Below, one piece after another: positions 45,136 to 56,339 of a stretch of 64,000 bases of DNA. Location of the stretch: contig CM077115.1 in the NCBI GenBank assembly GCA_039619475.1, forward strand, positions 440,542,792 through 440,606,791. Reading direction: 5' to 3'. Numbering within the stretch: position 1 is the first letter of the stretch; the number at the start of each line of letters is the position of its first letter. This DNA is from Icerya purchasi. Lineage: Eukaryota > Arthropoda > Insecta > Hemiptera > Monophlebidae. The translations under genes were made by a program, and so were the position numbers. The notes below the pieces were generated by a model. It did not search any database. It was not told where the DNA came from and saw only the letters and a program-made list of their open reading frames with translations.

Positions 45136-46566
45136 ATGACTACCAGGTCGCCGATACCCGCTCGCCGGCAATTAAGTCAATTAAATCAAGCAGATAATAA
45201 TCGGTCGACAGATAATTCTAACGCTAACAATGAAGCCGAAATTAACAATGGTGAGTCCGTTCCTTTTTATACGATCGATACAAATGATATTATTACATCA
45301 CAATTATGCAATCGTTCTTTAAACGAAAACGCAACAAATAGCAACACATCGGAAACGCTTTTAAACTCCGATTTAATTCATAATTACTCTAATACGACAA
45401 ATACTCAAAATGCGAACACCTGGCAAGTGATTAAATTAAAAAGAAAAAGATCGAAAACAAGCAATTCTTCCGGCAATAGCTGGGAAATCGCAAATAAAAT
45501 AAGTACTAGAAATAGATTTAGCCCACTACAAACTACAAACAATGCTGATATGGGCGTTACGGTCCCTGATAAACAGCAAAACTCATTTGTTAAAAATTTG
45601 CAAAAACCTCCGCCTGTATACGTCGAGGGGGTAGTTAACTTCAGTGCTATGTTGGCTGAAATAAAAAATGTTTTGACTACAGAACAATTTGAAACCAAAA
45701 CTTTAACGAATAATAAAGTAAAAATAATAACAAAGGATATAGACTCCTATCGTAAATTATGTAAGCATCTTAATGATAAAAATGTATTTAGATATACTCA
45801 TCAACCAAAAAATGAAAGGGCGTACAAAGTAATAATTAGAGGCCTGCACCACTCTATAAGCATCGCTGATATTACACAAGACCTAGCCAATTATGGCCAC
45901 CAGGTCAGAAATGCTATAAATATTAGACATAGGATATCGAAAGAACCATTACCACTATTCACGGTTGAATTAGAACCAGCGGAAAATAATAAAGACATAT
46001 ATCAACTGAAATATCTACTTAATGTTAAAATTCAAGTCGAAGCTCCAAGGAAAACTAATATAATTCCTCAATGCATAAGATGTCAGCAATATGGCCATAC
46101 AAAAAATTATTGCTATCGTCCTTTTGTGTGCGTAAAATGTGGAGAGGGACATGATTCAAGATTCTGTACTAGGAAACGTGATGTACCGGCTACATGCGCC
46201 TTGTGCGAAGGGAACCATCCAGCGAACTACAAGGGATGCGAAGTATATAAATCTCTATTGAACAAAAATCCTAACTTCAGGGATAAAACAATATCGAAAA
46301 AACGCATCGACCAGTATATATCTAGTGAACTACCTCCACCTGCTCCTCCGTGTGTCGAATCCGAGGCAATCCGATCTGCATATGCAAATAGAAGGTCATA
46401 CGCGCAAGTTACATCACAGAATGAGACAACAGCTGATAGTGTAAATGTAGCAACTCTTTTAAATACATTTGTAACTCGTTTCGAAAACATGTTCACACAA
46501 CTGATAAACCAAAATAACGTAATAGTCAATATGCTAACTCAAGTTGTAACAAAACTAGTTAAATGA
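45136..46566 (+). CDS. Jockey ORF1, gag-like nucleic-acid-binding protein (476 aa)
   Basis: ORF1p of a Jockey-type element. By family knowledge it binds the element RNA, forms the ribonucleoprotein and chaperones reverse transcription. The N-terminus (1-150) is polar and N/T/S-rich with a basic KLKRKRSK patch at about 100-107, possibly nuclear-targeting. Residues about 228-300 match the domain associated with retroposon zinc fingers (YKVIIRGLHHSISIADI...LFTVELEPA). Three zinc knuckles follow: C313/C316/H321/C326, C332/C335/H339/C344 and C354/C357/H361/C368. A Q/N/T-rich tail ends in LTQVVTKLVK. The start is the first ATG after the CG-rich leader. The stop overlaps the ORF2 start (ATGA), which suggests termination-reinitiation. 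No inactivating change seen. Confidence 0.95.
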   Translation: MTTRSPIPARRQLSQLNQADNNRSTDNSNANNEAEINNGESVPFYTIDTNDIITSQLCNRSLNENATNSNTSETLLNSDLIHNYSNTTNTQNANTWQVIKLKRKRSKTSNSSGNSWEIANKISTRNRFSPLQTTNNADMGVTVPDKQQNSFVKNLQKPPPVYVEGVVNFSAMLAEIKNVLTTEQFETKTLTNNKVKIITKDIDSYRKLCKHLNDKNVFRYTHQPKNERAYKVIIRGLHHSISIADITQDLANYGHQVRNAINIRHRISKEPLPLFTVELEPAENNKDIYQLKYLLNVKIQVEAPRKTNIIPQCIRCQQYGHTKNYCYRPFVCVKCGEGHDSRFCTRKRDVPATCALCEGNHPANYKGCEVYKSLLNKNPNFRDKTISKKRIDQYISSELPPPAPPCVESEAIRSAYANRRSYAQVTSQNETTADSVNVATLLNTFVTRFENMFTQLINQNNVIVNMLTQVVTKLVK

Positions 46567-49217
46567 CCTCTCAGTATCTAAGAGTTGCACAGTGGAACGC
46601 AAACGGGTTATTAAATCATACCCAAGAAATAATATACTATTTAAAAGAGGAAAAAATCGATATACTTCTAATATCTGAGGCAAGACTTACTAATAAAAGC
46701 TACTTTTATATTCCAAATTATGTATGCTATTACACGCTACACCCTTCCGGCAATGCGCATGGGGGTACTGCGATAATTATACGGGATAATATAAAGCATT
46801 ATGAAACGGACAAATATCAAACTGATGAAATACAGGCCACAGTTATTATAGTGGAACAACCAAGGAACCAGTTAGCCGTAGCTGCAGTATATTGCCCTCC
46901 GAGACGTACGATAGAAGTCAGTAAGTTCAAGGACCTGATACTAAAACTAGGACCTAAGTTCTTAGTTGGTGGTGACTTCAATGCGAAACATGTACATTAT
47001 GGATCGCGGTTAACTAATACAAGAGGTACAAAGCTATACAAAGCAGCTAATGAACAAAAATGTAGATTTCTCTCAACGGGCGAACCGACTTACTGGCCTG
47101 CAGATACTAATCGTACTCCTGATCTATTAGATCTGTTTCTGATTAAAGGCATACATCCTAACTGTACATCAATACAATCTAGCTATGACCAAATTTTCTC
47201 CGATCACTCGCCAATAATAGCCACGCTAAGTGCTGAGGTAAAACACACAGCAAAAACAAGATTGCTACACAATAGGAAAACTGACTGGGAATGGTATAAA
47301 GTTCTCCTACAACAAGATACTGATTTATCAATTAAATTAAAAACGCCTGATCAAATCGAGCACGCAGTGAGGCAGTTTACTGAACAACTGCAGACAGCCG
47401 TCACCAACTCTACTCCACATGAAACAAATGTCCAGACCCACAGCTATCCAAAAATTATACGTGAGCTAATAAATCAGAAAAGGAAAGCGCGTTCTCTATG
47501 GCAAAGGAATAGAACATTAGAAAATAAACACCAATTAAATATATTAACTAGGCGAGTTAAATACGCCCTAAAAGAATTAAAAGATGAATCATTCTCTAAC
47601 TATGTAGCTACGTTAACCCCAACCAAAAATTCTGAATATAACCTTTGGAAGGCAACAAAAGGAATGAACAGACCGGTAATACGAAACTCACCCTTGAAGC
47701 AAAATGATGGACAGTGGGCAAGAAGTAGTAAGCAGAGGGCTGACACGTTTGCTAAATACTTGGCTAACGTTTTTAAAACAGACAACATAACCACCAATCT
47801 AGTATTCCCGGAAGTACAGCTAAATAATACAAAAATTAGAATGTTCTCTCCTACAGAGGTAAAGAAACATATTAAACATTTAAATAATAAAAAAAGTCCT
47901 GGATTCGATATGATAACAGCTAGGATGATAAAAGAACTGCCAAAAAAATCTGTAATCTTGCTAACATACATATACAATGCTATTATGAGAACGTCATACT
48001 TTCCAGCCCAATGGAAATTTTCCCAAATTATTATGATTCTGAAGCCTGGAAAAGATGGTACTCATCCGGCATCCTACCGTCCAATATCACTGTTATCTAC
48101 TCTTGCTAAATTACTTGAAAAGTTAATATCTGTCAGGCTAACCAAAATAATGGAAGAAAGAAAAATTATTCCACAACATCAGTTTGGCTTCAGGAGCGCT
48201 CACTCCACTGAACAACAGATACATAGAATTGCAGAAATAATTGAAGAAGGTATTCAGAACAAAAAATATACCGAAGCCTTGTTTATAGATTTCACAAAAG
48301 CATTCGACAAAATATGGCATAAAGGATTACTATATAAACTTAAAGCAGCATTCCCTATACAGTATTATCAACTCATCAAGTCGTACATAACGAACAGAAA
48401 ATTTCGCGTCAAATGTAGTGATGACTACTCTCAGCTGCATCCAATCACGTCTGGCGTTCCGCAGGGTAGTGTATTAGGGCCGATTCTGTATAATATCTAC
48501 GCAGCAGACCTTCCCACCGAAGGAAATATTGAAGTGGCTACATTTGCCGATGACACAATGCTAATTTCGCAAGACAAGAGGGCTGATATTGCAGTTGCTG
48601 AGCTACAGAAAAGCGCGAATACGGTTCTACAGTGGGCTCAAACGTGGAAACTCGAAGTGAACCTGGAAAAGTGTAGTCATGTATCATTTACCAAGAGAGC
48701 TGAGCACCAGCTCCACCTAACACTGGGTGGTAACACTATACCAAGAAGCAATAGTGACAGATACCTAGGAGTTCACTTAGACCGTACCTTAAGCTGGAGG
48801 ACACACGTACAGAAATTAAGGAATAAGCTTGATATTAAATTAAGATCGCTATATTGGCTAATAGGATATCATTCGAACCTCTCCTTAGCTAATAGGGTCT
48901 TAATATACAATGCTATCCTTAAACCTACGTGGACTTATGCAGCACCAATTTGGGGCTGTGCAAAGAAGTCAAACAGAAATGTGATACAGCGATTCCAGAA
49001 TAAAACGCTACGGTTGATATACAGAATGCCGTGGTATGTTACCAATGAGGCTATTCATCGAGACCTAAGAGTCTGTACTGTCGATGAGGCTATAAAGCAA
49101 CGCGCTCGTAGTCATGCGTTACGCCTCTGTGGACATAGTAACGAGCTAGTAGCTGCCCTTCCGGACAATGCAATAACAAGAAGACTGGAAAGAACTAGGA
49201 TCCGTGATCTAGTATAA
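46563..49217 (+). CDS. Jockey ORF2, endonuclease and reverse transcriptase (884 aa)
   Basis: The replicase of the element. It nicks genomic DNA and primes reverse transcription of its RNA at the nick. Residues 5-222 form an apurinic-type endonuclease: QWNANG (Asn12), ISEARL (Glu39), GGDFNAKH (Asp138/Asn140), PDLLD (Asp187) and SDHSP (Asp214/His215). Residues about 440-720 form the RT: NNKKSPGFD; KPGKDGTHPASYRPISLLS; QFGFR; FIDFTKAFD (Asp576); SGVPQGSVLGPILYNIY; FADD (Asp663/Asp664). The thumb includes RYLGVHLD and LSWRTHV. There is no RNase H and no C-terminal CCHC, as in Jockey relatives. Length is typical (about 880-910 aa). It overlaps ORF1 by 4 nt. All visible catalytic residues are intact, so activity is plausible. 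Confidence 0.96.
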   Translation: MTSQYLRVAQWNANGLLNHTQEIIYYLKEEKIDILLISEARLTNKSYFYIPNYVCYYTLHPSGNAHGGTAIIIRDNIKHYETDKYQTDEIQATVIIVEQPRNQLAVAAVYCPPRRTIEVSKFKDLILKLGPKFLVGGDFNAKHVHYGSRLTNTRGTKLYKAANEQKCRFLSTGEPTYWPADTNRTPDLLDLFLIKGIHPNCTSIQSSYDQIFSDHSPIIATLSAEVKHTAKTRLLHNRKTDWEWYKVLLQQDTDLSIKLKTPDQIEHAVRQFTEQLQTAVTNSTPHETNVQTHSYPKIIRELINQKRKARSLWQRNRTLENKHQLNILTRRVKYALKELKDESFSNYVATLTPTKNSEYNLWKATKGMNRPVIRNSPLKQNDGQWARSSKQRADTFAKYLANVFKTDNITTNLVFPEVQLNNTKIRMFSPTEVKKHIKHLNNKKSPGFDMITARMIKELPKKSVILLTYIYNAIMRTSYFPAQWKFSQIIMILKPGKDGTHPASYRPISLLSTLAKLLEKLISVRLTKIMEERKIIPQHQFGFRSAHSTEQQIHRIAEIIEEGIQNKKYTEALFIDFTKAFDKIWHKGLLYKLKAAFPIQYYQLIKSYITNRKFRVKCSDDYSQLHPITSGVPQGSVLGPILYNIYAADLPTEGNIEVATFADDTMLISQDKRADIAVAELQKSANTVLQWAQTWKLEVNLEKCSHVSFTKRAEHQLHLTLGGNTIPRSNSDRYLGVHLDRTLSWRTHVQKLRNKLDIKLRSLYWLIGYHSNLSLANRVLIYNAILKPTWTYAAPIWGCAKKSNRNVIQRFQNKTLRLIYRMPWYVTNEAIHRDLRVCTVDEAIKQRARSHALRLCGHSNELVAALPDNAITRRLERTRIRDLV

Positions 49218-49318
49218 GTGATGGGCTGAATACATCAATGGATGTATTCTCCACTCAACTGAATACATTGAGTCCATTCGCAGATAGCCAAATAGGCTAG
49301 GCACGAATCGGCAGAAGT

Positions 49319-49321
<3 letters not shown>
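49218..49321 (+). promoter_or_regulatory. Jockey 3' UTR with two stem-loops
   Basis: Eleven bases after the ORF2 stop, GAATACATC (49228-49236) pairs perfectly with GATGTATTC (49241-49249) over a 4-nt loop. A second hairpin pairs ACTCAA (49253-49258) with TTGAGT (49268-49273). The second loop repeats GAATACAT (49261-49268), which could compete for the first 3' arm. Such structures can serve as RT recognition signals in non-LTR elements; that role is inferred here. Confidence 0.8.
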
Positions 49322-49354
<33 letters not shown>

Positions 49355-49359
49355 ATATT

Positions 49360-49655
49360 AAAAAAAAAATGGTTTATTTATTATTATTCAGAATTTGATT
49401 GTTTAAGAGTAATTATTTTTATATTTATTTATATAATCATTTGCAATTAGACTCATTGAGATTTCTTTTATCCTAATAGGTAATTAAGTTTATGTTTATT
49501 TTTTAATGGATGTTCAGCGTGTGTAGGTTTATTAATTTTGTTATTATTAAATGATTTTACATGTTCTTTGTTCCTTCATTTGATTTTTCTACTACCTGTT
49601 TAACCGATATATGATTTTTCACAATCTGTGCAGTTTATTCTGTATTATACTCGTC
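49360..49655 (-). pseudogene. Penelope-like element GIY-YIG endonuclease remnant
   Basis: The minus strand from about 49650 reads RINCTDCEKSYIG, a stop, TGSRKIK, a stop, then RNKEHVKSFNNNKINKPTHA and EHPLKNKHKLN. This is the N-C-x-x-C...YIGxTxR...R-x-K-E-H pattern of the GIY-YIG endonuclease at the C-terminus of Penelope-like elements. In those elements it cuts target DNA for reverse transcription. Two stops and the loss of the usual Gln after YIG show it is dead. The remaining C-terminal codons (NLNESNCK, then LLLNNQIL) run to 49360, next to the Jockey poly(A). No upstream RT domain was recognised beyond 49.7 kb. Confidence 0.7.
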
Positions 49656-50729
49656 TTCCCCTCCTACTGCTACTGATTATGTCGCGCAAGTCATAAAGGG
49701 AAAAAGAGCTAATCCAGTTTCCCTTTGAGCAAAATCTACTTGACTTCGTGATTGCCATATCCAAAAATATATTATACATTAATGCTGACGTACAATCATC
49801 GTGTTACTGTCATTCTAAATAAATTTCCACCAATACGTAGAAGGATAGAGTAGCTAAAAGTGTGAGCTTGTGTCTGAATAGGAAAATAGCAACAATATTC
49901 GTAAGATTGGTTACAATATTCACCCCTAGATATTTAGTTGAGGGGCCTCCACAATTCTGATGAAGTAATATAAACAGCTGTTTAACATTAGTATTAAAGA
50001 ATAGTAACACTTACACTTATTTCGAACTTGTAAAACAATATTTATATTCATTAATTTCACAAAAAAATTTAAAAATCTAACGTAATAGGTACGTTTCAAT
50101 TTTGAAAGCGTACTTTAATTTACGTAATATTTCGATATAGCGTCATATAAATGTATCGTGAACAAATTTATTTCATCGAGAAATTTCAATTTTCAATTTA
50201 ACATGAGCGAATTGTCAAATTTAATTTTCATTAAACCCTCTAAATTAAAGTTTAATTACTGACACGAAACACATTGCTTGCCTCCGCTTCCCAAAACAAT
50301 AAATTTCTAGACCACCTTACAAATTCGTGAATTTTATCGAATGAGCCGTTTCCAGGAAAACCAATTGCATATGAATATATACGAGAATTTTCCCCATTTA
50401 ATAATGTACATATTAAACTTGCAAATCAATCAGTATAAATTAGTTTCACGAACAGTAAAACATTTAACGGTACAATATATACACGAAAGATATATGTTTT
50501 TGTGTACATTATTCCCGTTTCCATGTTTGAAGTATTCTCGACTTAAAAACAATAAAAAACAAAATATTCTCGTAGGTAAGAAATATTGTTACGAATTATC
50601 TCATCTGTACAGCCTGCACATTCGGGGGAATTGGCATAATATATTTAAATCCGTTGTGTAAAGCGTAATAATTGAAACAAAGATATATTTTTCACTTATC
50701 TCTATGTTCGCTTACTATAGTGTAAGTAA

Positions 50730-50970
50730 ATTTATTATTTTTTACACCATGGTGTAAATAATAGGCGTTTTGCTCCATTTTTTAATAAACCTTAAAAATA
50801 CGATGATCACTTAAACACTGGGGTAGCCTCCCTTTAAAAATTGGTCATTTCGTAGAATTTTCCCGACAATGAGACCTCGATCAATCGATCTCTCTATTTG
50901 AACCCCTAAAAACCTCTAATTCGTAAATTTTATCAAAATCACTAGGGCCGTATATCAAGAACCCAGTGTA
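50730..50970 (-). repeat. Dispersed repeat, copy 2 (partner 7740-7960)
   Basis: In reverse complement it carries the same ordered motifs as 7740-7960. It includes the perfect 18-bp palindrome TTTACACCATGGTGTAAA at 50741-50758, which is only half conserved in the other copy. Confidence 0.5.
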
Positions 50971-52794
50971 CTATACATGTATATTCACATACAGGTATAA
51001 TCAATTTTTGCTTGTATTATAAGATGAAAGACGGCTGCTAGAGCAATATTAGATGTTCAAACTTTGGAAAAAAATACTTAATTATTGTAGGGAAAAAAAA
51101 AAAATTTCCAGAAATTCCCTGCATTTCATATAACAAACCACTTCCACGCACACACACGGATTTTACACTGTCGAACGCACATCTCCGCGCGTGTAATTAT
51201 ATTACAATTTTCGATTTTTCTTTTTCTAATTATTATTAGTATAAATCTAAATGCCGCGCGCAACTATCTGGGCTGTTTCGGCGCCTAAAAGTACAGTCTA
51301 TTGGATACTGCGAAATTCAAAACCGCCCAAATACGAGGTCCATATGGGGTTTAAAACAGATAGTGGAGTATATGGTCTGAAGAGCACTGTATGCTGGCAC
51401 TGTTTAAGCAAATGCTCCACGGATGGAAAGGGCAGAAGCTCACACAAAGGGCGGGAAGACGAAGGAAGAGCTCCCTAGAAGACATGCAGTCATAAAACAA
51501 TCCGCATGATAACCACAATTTCGATTGAATTGAGAATTTCCTGGATGAGATATCACACTATGGGGCATTTCGCTAATCTAGCTGGCCAAAATTATTACTG
51601 GATTTCACTTTACTAGACATCTGTTGAGTACTTTTCAAGTACCGCTTTTGATACTTTTCATTTCTATTTTAGACACTCTTTTGACGGGACAATTTCTTTT
51701 TATGAAAAAAAGAATAAAATTATACATTTTTTTAAAAACCTGAGGAAGCCCACATTAGACGAATGCCGATGTGGCAACTTTTTTTTTTTTTTAAAGTTAA
51801 GTATTTGTCTCTTCTCAAGAGACATTCAATATTTAACATTTTCTTACTGTTTCCCCGTGAGACATATTGTTCTCTCTTATACAGTACGACAAAAGAATCT
51901 GCGAAAGTTTTGGAATATCCCAAACATTATTTTAGTACGGGGCAAACAACATTTTCTCCACAGCGAATAAGGGTCCAGCTTGTATGAAGAAATTTCTTCA
52001 GACAGTACAATAGAATGCTGCAGCGTATCCATTTCTGACCCAATCAGTGTAGAGGATTTGTGACAGTGTTTAAAACGGGAATTTAATATTTCATTCGGTA
52101 CCAAACTGTTATTATAATTTGGTAATGGAGTATTTGAATTAAGGAATTCGTATCCAGTTCGATTTGTGGACAACAAAACAATTCCTGTAAATTTAGCCAC
52201 AGTACGGTGATAAATTTATATTCCTATTTATATCCCCCCTTAGTTTTGAATAATTATTGAAACTTGAAAAAATTAAAATTAAATAAAAACCTATAAATAA
52301 CATCCGATTTAATAAAACGGAGACTGCTAAGGAGTAGTACGGTGTCAAAAGACGCAATAAAAATAAAAATCTTCTTAAATAATAAAACTAAAATAAAAAA
52401 GCCAATAAGTAGTAAAAAATGATAAATTTTAATAAACCATATAAAATACAAAATCGCAATTAATTAATATATAAATATTTACTAACTGCTTCTACGATTA
52501 AAGTTCTTGTGACCGAAACTTATTTATATATTATTTAACTGCCATTTTTTATTTTATGTGATTTATTAAAATTTTAATATATTTACACAATTTATTTCAA
52601 ATATGGAACAATCTACAATAAAAAATTGGGATTATTATAAATAAATTTCCTATTTTTAAAACCTCTAAAGAATTCTAATTCGATTAAAATTATCCTTTTT
52701 TGTGCGACAACATAACCCATTCGGGTTGTCCTTGTTATCCATTAAATTCTGCGCTCATTAATACATATTGTTATTAGGAGTTCCCGAATATACG

Positions 52795-52822
52795 TATATA
52801 TATATATATATATATATATATG
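52795..52822. repeat. (TA)n microsatellite
   Basis: Uninterrupted TA run. Confidence 0.9.
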
Positions 52823-54390
52823 CATCAACTTGTTTATATCCCCAGGTAGACTGTTATCTGAAGATGTATATTATTGTATACAAAAATTTCTAGTTGTTTA
52901 CTATATGTTTTTAACAATTCGTAAAGATTATTTGTATCTTTTTATTAACATTACCTCGTTTTGTGTAATTCTTTTTTTTTAGGCTTACATTTTATTTAAG
53001 CTAAGCGAACATTCCGCAATATACGAAGACACAACGTACGCAAATAAATAGGCGAGCGCGAAGAATGAATACAGAAACCGTAGAGGTAAGAACATGTTTT
53101 CAAAATTAATTAGCGTGAATAAAAAATGTGTTAGTCTATTTAATGATTTTCCAGCGTTGCCAATTGTCACATCGGATTTAAACGTTGCGTAATGGGCGGT
53201 AGCAAACTAGACCGGCTACAAGCGATATTATCTTCAAAGTTAAATTTGCCTAGTTTATTTACTTTTAATGTTATCTCAAAAATGTATTTTTTTACATAAC
53301 TACTTCGCATCAGTCTATTTTAAAATATTATGCACACCTGAAATATTAACGAGATGCACTCTCTGCCAGTTTCGCAGAAGGCGTCAAATTCTCGATTAAT
53401 ACCACCGTAGATCAACGAGCAAATATATAAACTACTTGCAAATTTTCTAAACAAACGAAATCGTCCCTATCTGTCGAATTCATTTCCAACTCTCCTCGAT
53501 AGAGCAGCGGCCTATCTAATTCTATATTTCTCTCTGATGCCTCTGATATAATGATAGCCTAAGAGGTTGTTGACACATTTATCGGAGGTACTTTTTATCC
53601 GAGTTTTTTGCAGTGATTTCGAAAAATTTTTGACATAATGTGCGATCCCGTCGTGTGTGGTATTTTAGCGTGTATGTGTGAATTTTGATCGAGTGTCGAA
53701 AACATAAAATTATATTCACTAAAAATTGGTCGACAAAAACAAATCGATTTTCGGGTTTACTCAACTACAACTTTTAAAACTTATAATTTTAAACGAAAGT
53801 CGAGTCTCTATATTCAATTACAGTCTTCCTTTTATAGAAAAGTCACAAACTCCGCTTCCCCCCTATTCTTCTTAGAAGGTTCTTTGTTTCCATATTACGG
53901 TAGACTACCTAATTTATCTGGTACAACTCGTGCAAAATAAACCTTAACTTGTGTAGCCATCCAAACGACTGGGAATTTAAAAATTGATCGCGATCGTGTT
54001 TTCCTTAATTACTCTCGTTTTTGTTTCCATAATGTCCTTCTTAAAAGTTCCTTGCCTATGCAATATGAGCTTCCTTCTTTCGCCCTGCAATCTCCCCTCC
54101 TGTATAAATTTATAAACAATTCAATTCTTTTTAACCTTTATTGATTTTATTATGTAATTTTTAGTTTTTAATTTAATCGCTCGTAATATCTTAACAACGG
54201 ATAAATTATTATTTTACGCTCCCTGTGGAAGGACAGAAATTAACAAGAACCGTTTGGATAAATCATTTTCACGCGTTCAAATTTTTCAAGAGATCCGGTT
54301 CGTATATAGTTTTGTTACACTGTCGCTGATAACGTCACAAAGGCAAAACTAATGTAACACAAATAAAATAATACGAAAATAAATAAATAC

Positions 54391-55320
54391 ACCGACCACG
54401 CTATAGTCTACACAGATGGTGCTAGAAAAAAACCCACCTTAACCACATTGCCGAGACAGCATGTGTGTTTGTAGTATCGGATAAAGCGTTTTCTTTTCGA
54501 CTACTCGATGATGGCTGCACAGTACCGGACGCAGAAATGTATGCCATCCCTTACGGGCTACAACATATTTCTTCTTGCAAGCCTAACAATCAGACATTAA
54601 TAATTACAGACTCTCTGGCAGCATTAGGAGCCATATCGAGCCCTAAAACAAGAAATATAATATCTACTCAAATCCTTATCGTATTGTCATCGATATATCC
54701 GAGGGCCAGGTGACGCTTATGTGGGTTCCCGGTCACGCGGGAATACCAGGGAATGAACAGGCGAACGTAATAGCACAGTCAGCACTACGAGCTCCGCAGA
54801 AGAGATATTCATCTCCCCCTTCATCCATGGAACAATTCTTTTTAGCGAAAAGTAAACAAGAATGGAAGGGATCACGTGTCAGACTTTTCTGTCTCAAGTA
54901 AAGTCAACGACCGAGCCATGGTGGCCCCCAATAAATTTTTCCCGCAGAGACTTTAGTGTGATCAGCCGACTGCGGACAGGTCATACAGCAATCTCGCACG
55001 ACCATCTTCTAAATGGGTCAATTTCTTCAACGCAGTGCTCTTTCTGTATGGGCAGTTTCATCCCAACCGTCCAGCACATACTAATAGAATGTGCACAGTA
55101 TTCGCATCAACACAGACGTTCCTACCACATAAAAACATTCCCCGAGGTATTATCAAACTCCCAAACAGCGACATACTCAATCATCAATTTTCTTAAAATA
55201 AACAGAATACCTATAGTAATATAGTCACAAACCCCGCACAGTATATAGCCGCAGCAGTTAAATACGGCACACTGAAGCTTAGGGGATTCAATAAAATAAA
55301 AAAATAAATAAAAAAAAATC
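54391..55320 (+). pseudogene. I-type non-LTR element: RNase H and C-terminal zinc block (family C, copy 1)
   Basis: Begins inside RNase H: AIVYTDGARKKPT near 54400-54440, then AEMYAIPYGLQHI (Glu) and TDSLAALGAI (Asp) at 54530-54640. The histidine motif follows: LMWVPGHAGIPGNEQAN at 54716-54770. Then come STTEPWWPP, FSRRDFSVISRLRTGHTAIS, and a zinc-binding block CSFCMGSFIPTVQHILIEC at 55035-55095. The ORF ends at 55224, followed by a 3' UTR with an A-rich end near 55290-55317. Two frameshifts, but the RNase H catalytic residues are still readable. The 3' UTR shares ATAGCC.CAG.AGTTAAA with the next copy. Confidence 0.82.
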
Positions 55321-55604
55321 ACAGAATAGCATAAAATGAAGTTTTTGCCAAATAGGAAAAAAAAACAATTAAACACCCGTCCCGAAACCTTTCTAATAGA
55401 ATATAAATTATTGCAGACTGAGTAATTTAAATTCCGAGCACATATACATATACACAGGGCCGGATTATAGCCAAATGCCGCTGTGAGCTCAGTAATTTCT
55501 GTCGCCCCTGGAATAATTTATAAATTAAGTAATAAAAATTATAATCGAGTAACTGAAGTAAGAAAGGACATAAAAGTTAAAAATTAATTTTCAATTATAT
55601 AAAA

Positions 55605-56245
55605 CTATCCCACCTAAACTCTGAAATATTCTTCCTATGGGTGCCGGCCTATGTAGGAGTCCCAGGTAATGAGCGCGTCAATCGAGCAGCTCAGGCGACA
55701 CTATTCTCTCCAATGCCATTTAATCCCCCTCTTCCCCCCACAATGGCCCATTTATTTATGCACCAAACTGGAGAAGAATGGCAGCAGGAATGGAAATCCG
55801 CAAGTACATTCCTCCGAAGCATAAAATCAACCACAAAACCCTGGTGGCCCATAGACGAAATTTCTCGCAGAGATTTTTCTGTCTTGAATTGCCTCCGAAC
55901 AGGTCACACAACCCGTTCGCACGGGTATATCTTCACGGGACAAGCACCCCCAAATGTCTGCTTCTTCTGTGGTCAACCAAGCGCCCCGTCTACATCTCAC
56001 CTCCTTCTCGAATGTTTCTCTTTTGCGGCACCAATATCCACCTATTTCACTACCACCTCTATCTCTAAGATCTTATCGAACGTTCCGTCTGCGGTCGCAG
56101 CTATGTTGGCTTTCGTGCGTAGCAGCGGCCTATACCATAGAGTTTAACCTTCCTAAGTAGGCTCCATGTGCTGTAATAGCCTCAGTAGTTAAACACAGCG
56201 CATGGAAATCCTCACTATTATTTTTATTTAAAAAAAAAAAAAAAA
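55605..56245 (+). pseudogene. I-type non-LTR fragment (family C, copy 2) with 12-bp TSD
   Basis: Flanked by AATTATATAAAA at 55593-55604 and 56246-56257. It starts at the RNase H histidine motif (FLWVPAYVGVPGNERVN; the usual GH is AY here). It then runs open for about 170 codons: STTKPWWPI, ISRRDFSVLNCLRTGHTTRS, and a zinc block CFFCGQPSAPSTSHLLLEC. The stop is at 56145-56147. The 3' UTR ends in a poly(A) (56230-56245). Protein order and sequence match the copy at 54.4-55.3 kb. 5'-truncated at insertion; the long open frame indicates a fairly young copy. Confidence 0.88.
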
Positions 56246-56339
56246 AATTATATAAAAGTTAAAAAAATTTTTCAATTAAAAAATTTCACACATTTTTAAA
56301 ACATATCTAAATTTTATTATAATTCTATACATACATTAT

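Larger units (their letters stand above)
44985..49352 (+). mobile_element. Jockey-clade non-LTR retrotransposon, apparently full length
   Basis: Two long intact overlapping ORFs, a structured 3' UTR and A31 at 49322-49352. The layout (gag-like ORF1 with three knuckles; ORF2 with endonuclease and RT but no RNase H; poly(A)) is that of the Jockey clade. The 5' UTR includes a CG-dinucleotide run (45105-45120) just before the first ATG. The exact 5' end is not fixed: 44985 is a guess from a weak A/T-rich match between 44970-44985 and the sequence after the poly(A). It is the only element in the window without visible inactivating mutations. Confidence 0.85.
49700..54390. other. Long unassigned AT-rich stretch
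   Basis: No gene or mobile element recognised apart from the dispersed repeat at 50730-50970. It includes a (TA)n tract at about 52795-52822, a CA/CG-rich patch near 51150-51195 and a T-run at 51780-51791. The frames at 50341-50661 and 51251-51478 have no known motifs. Confidence 0.35.

Noticed and set aside
47600..47977. Minus-strand open frame inside Jockey ORF2
   Set aside because: Antisense shadow of the RT-coding strand with no recognisable domain.
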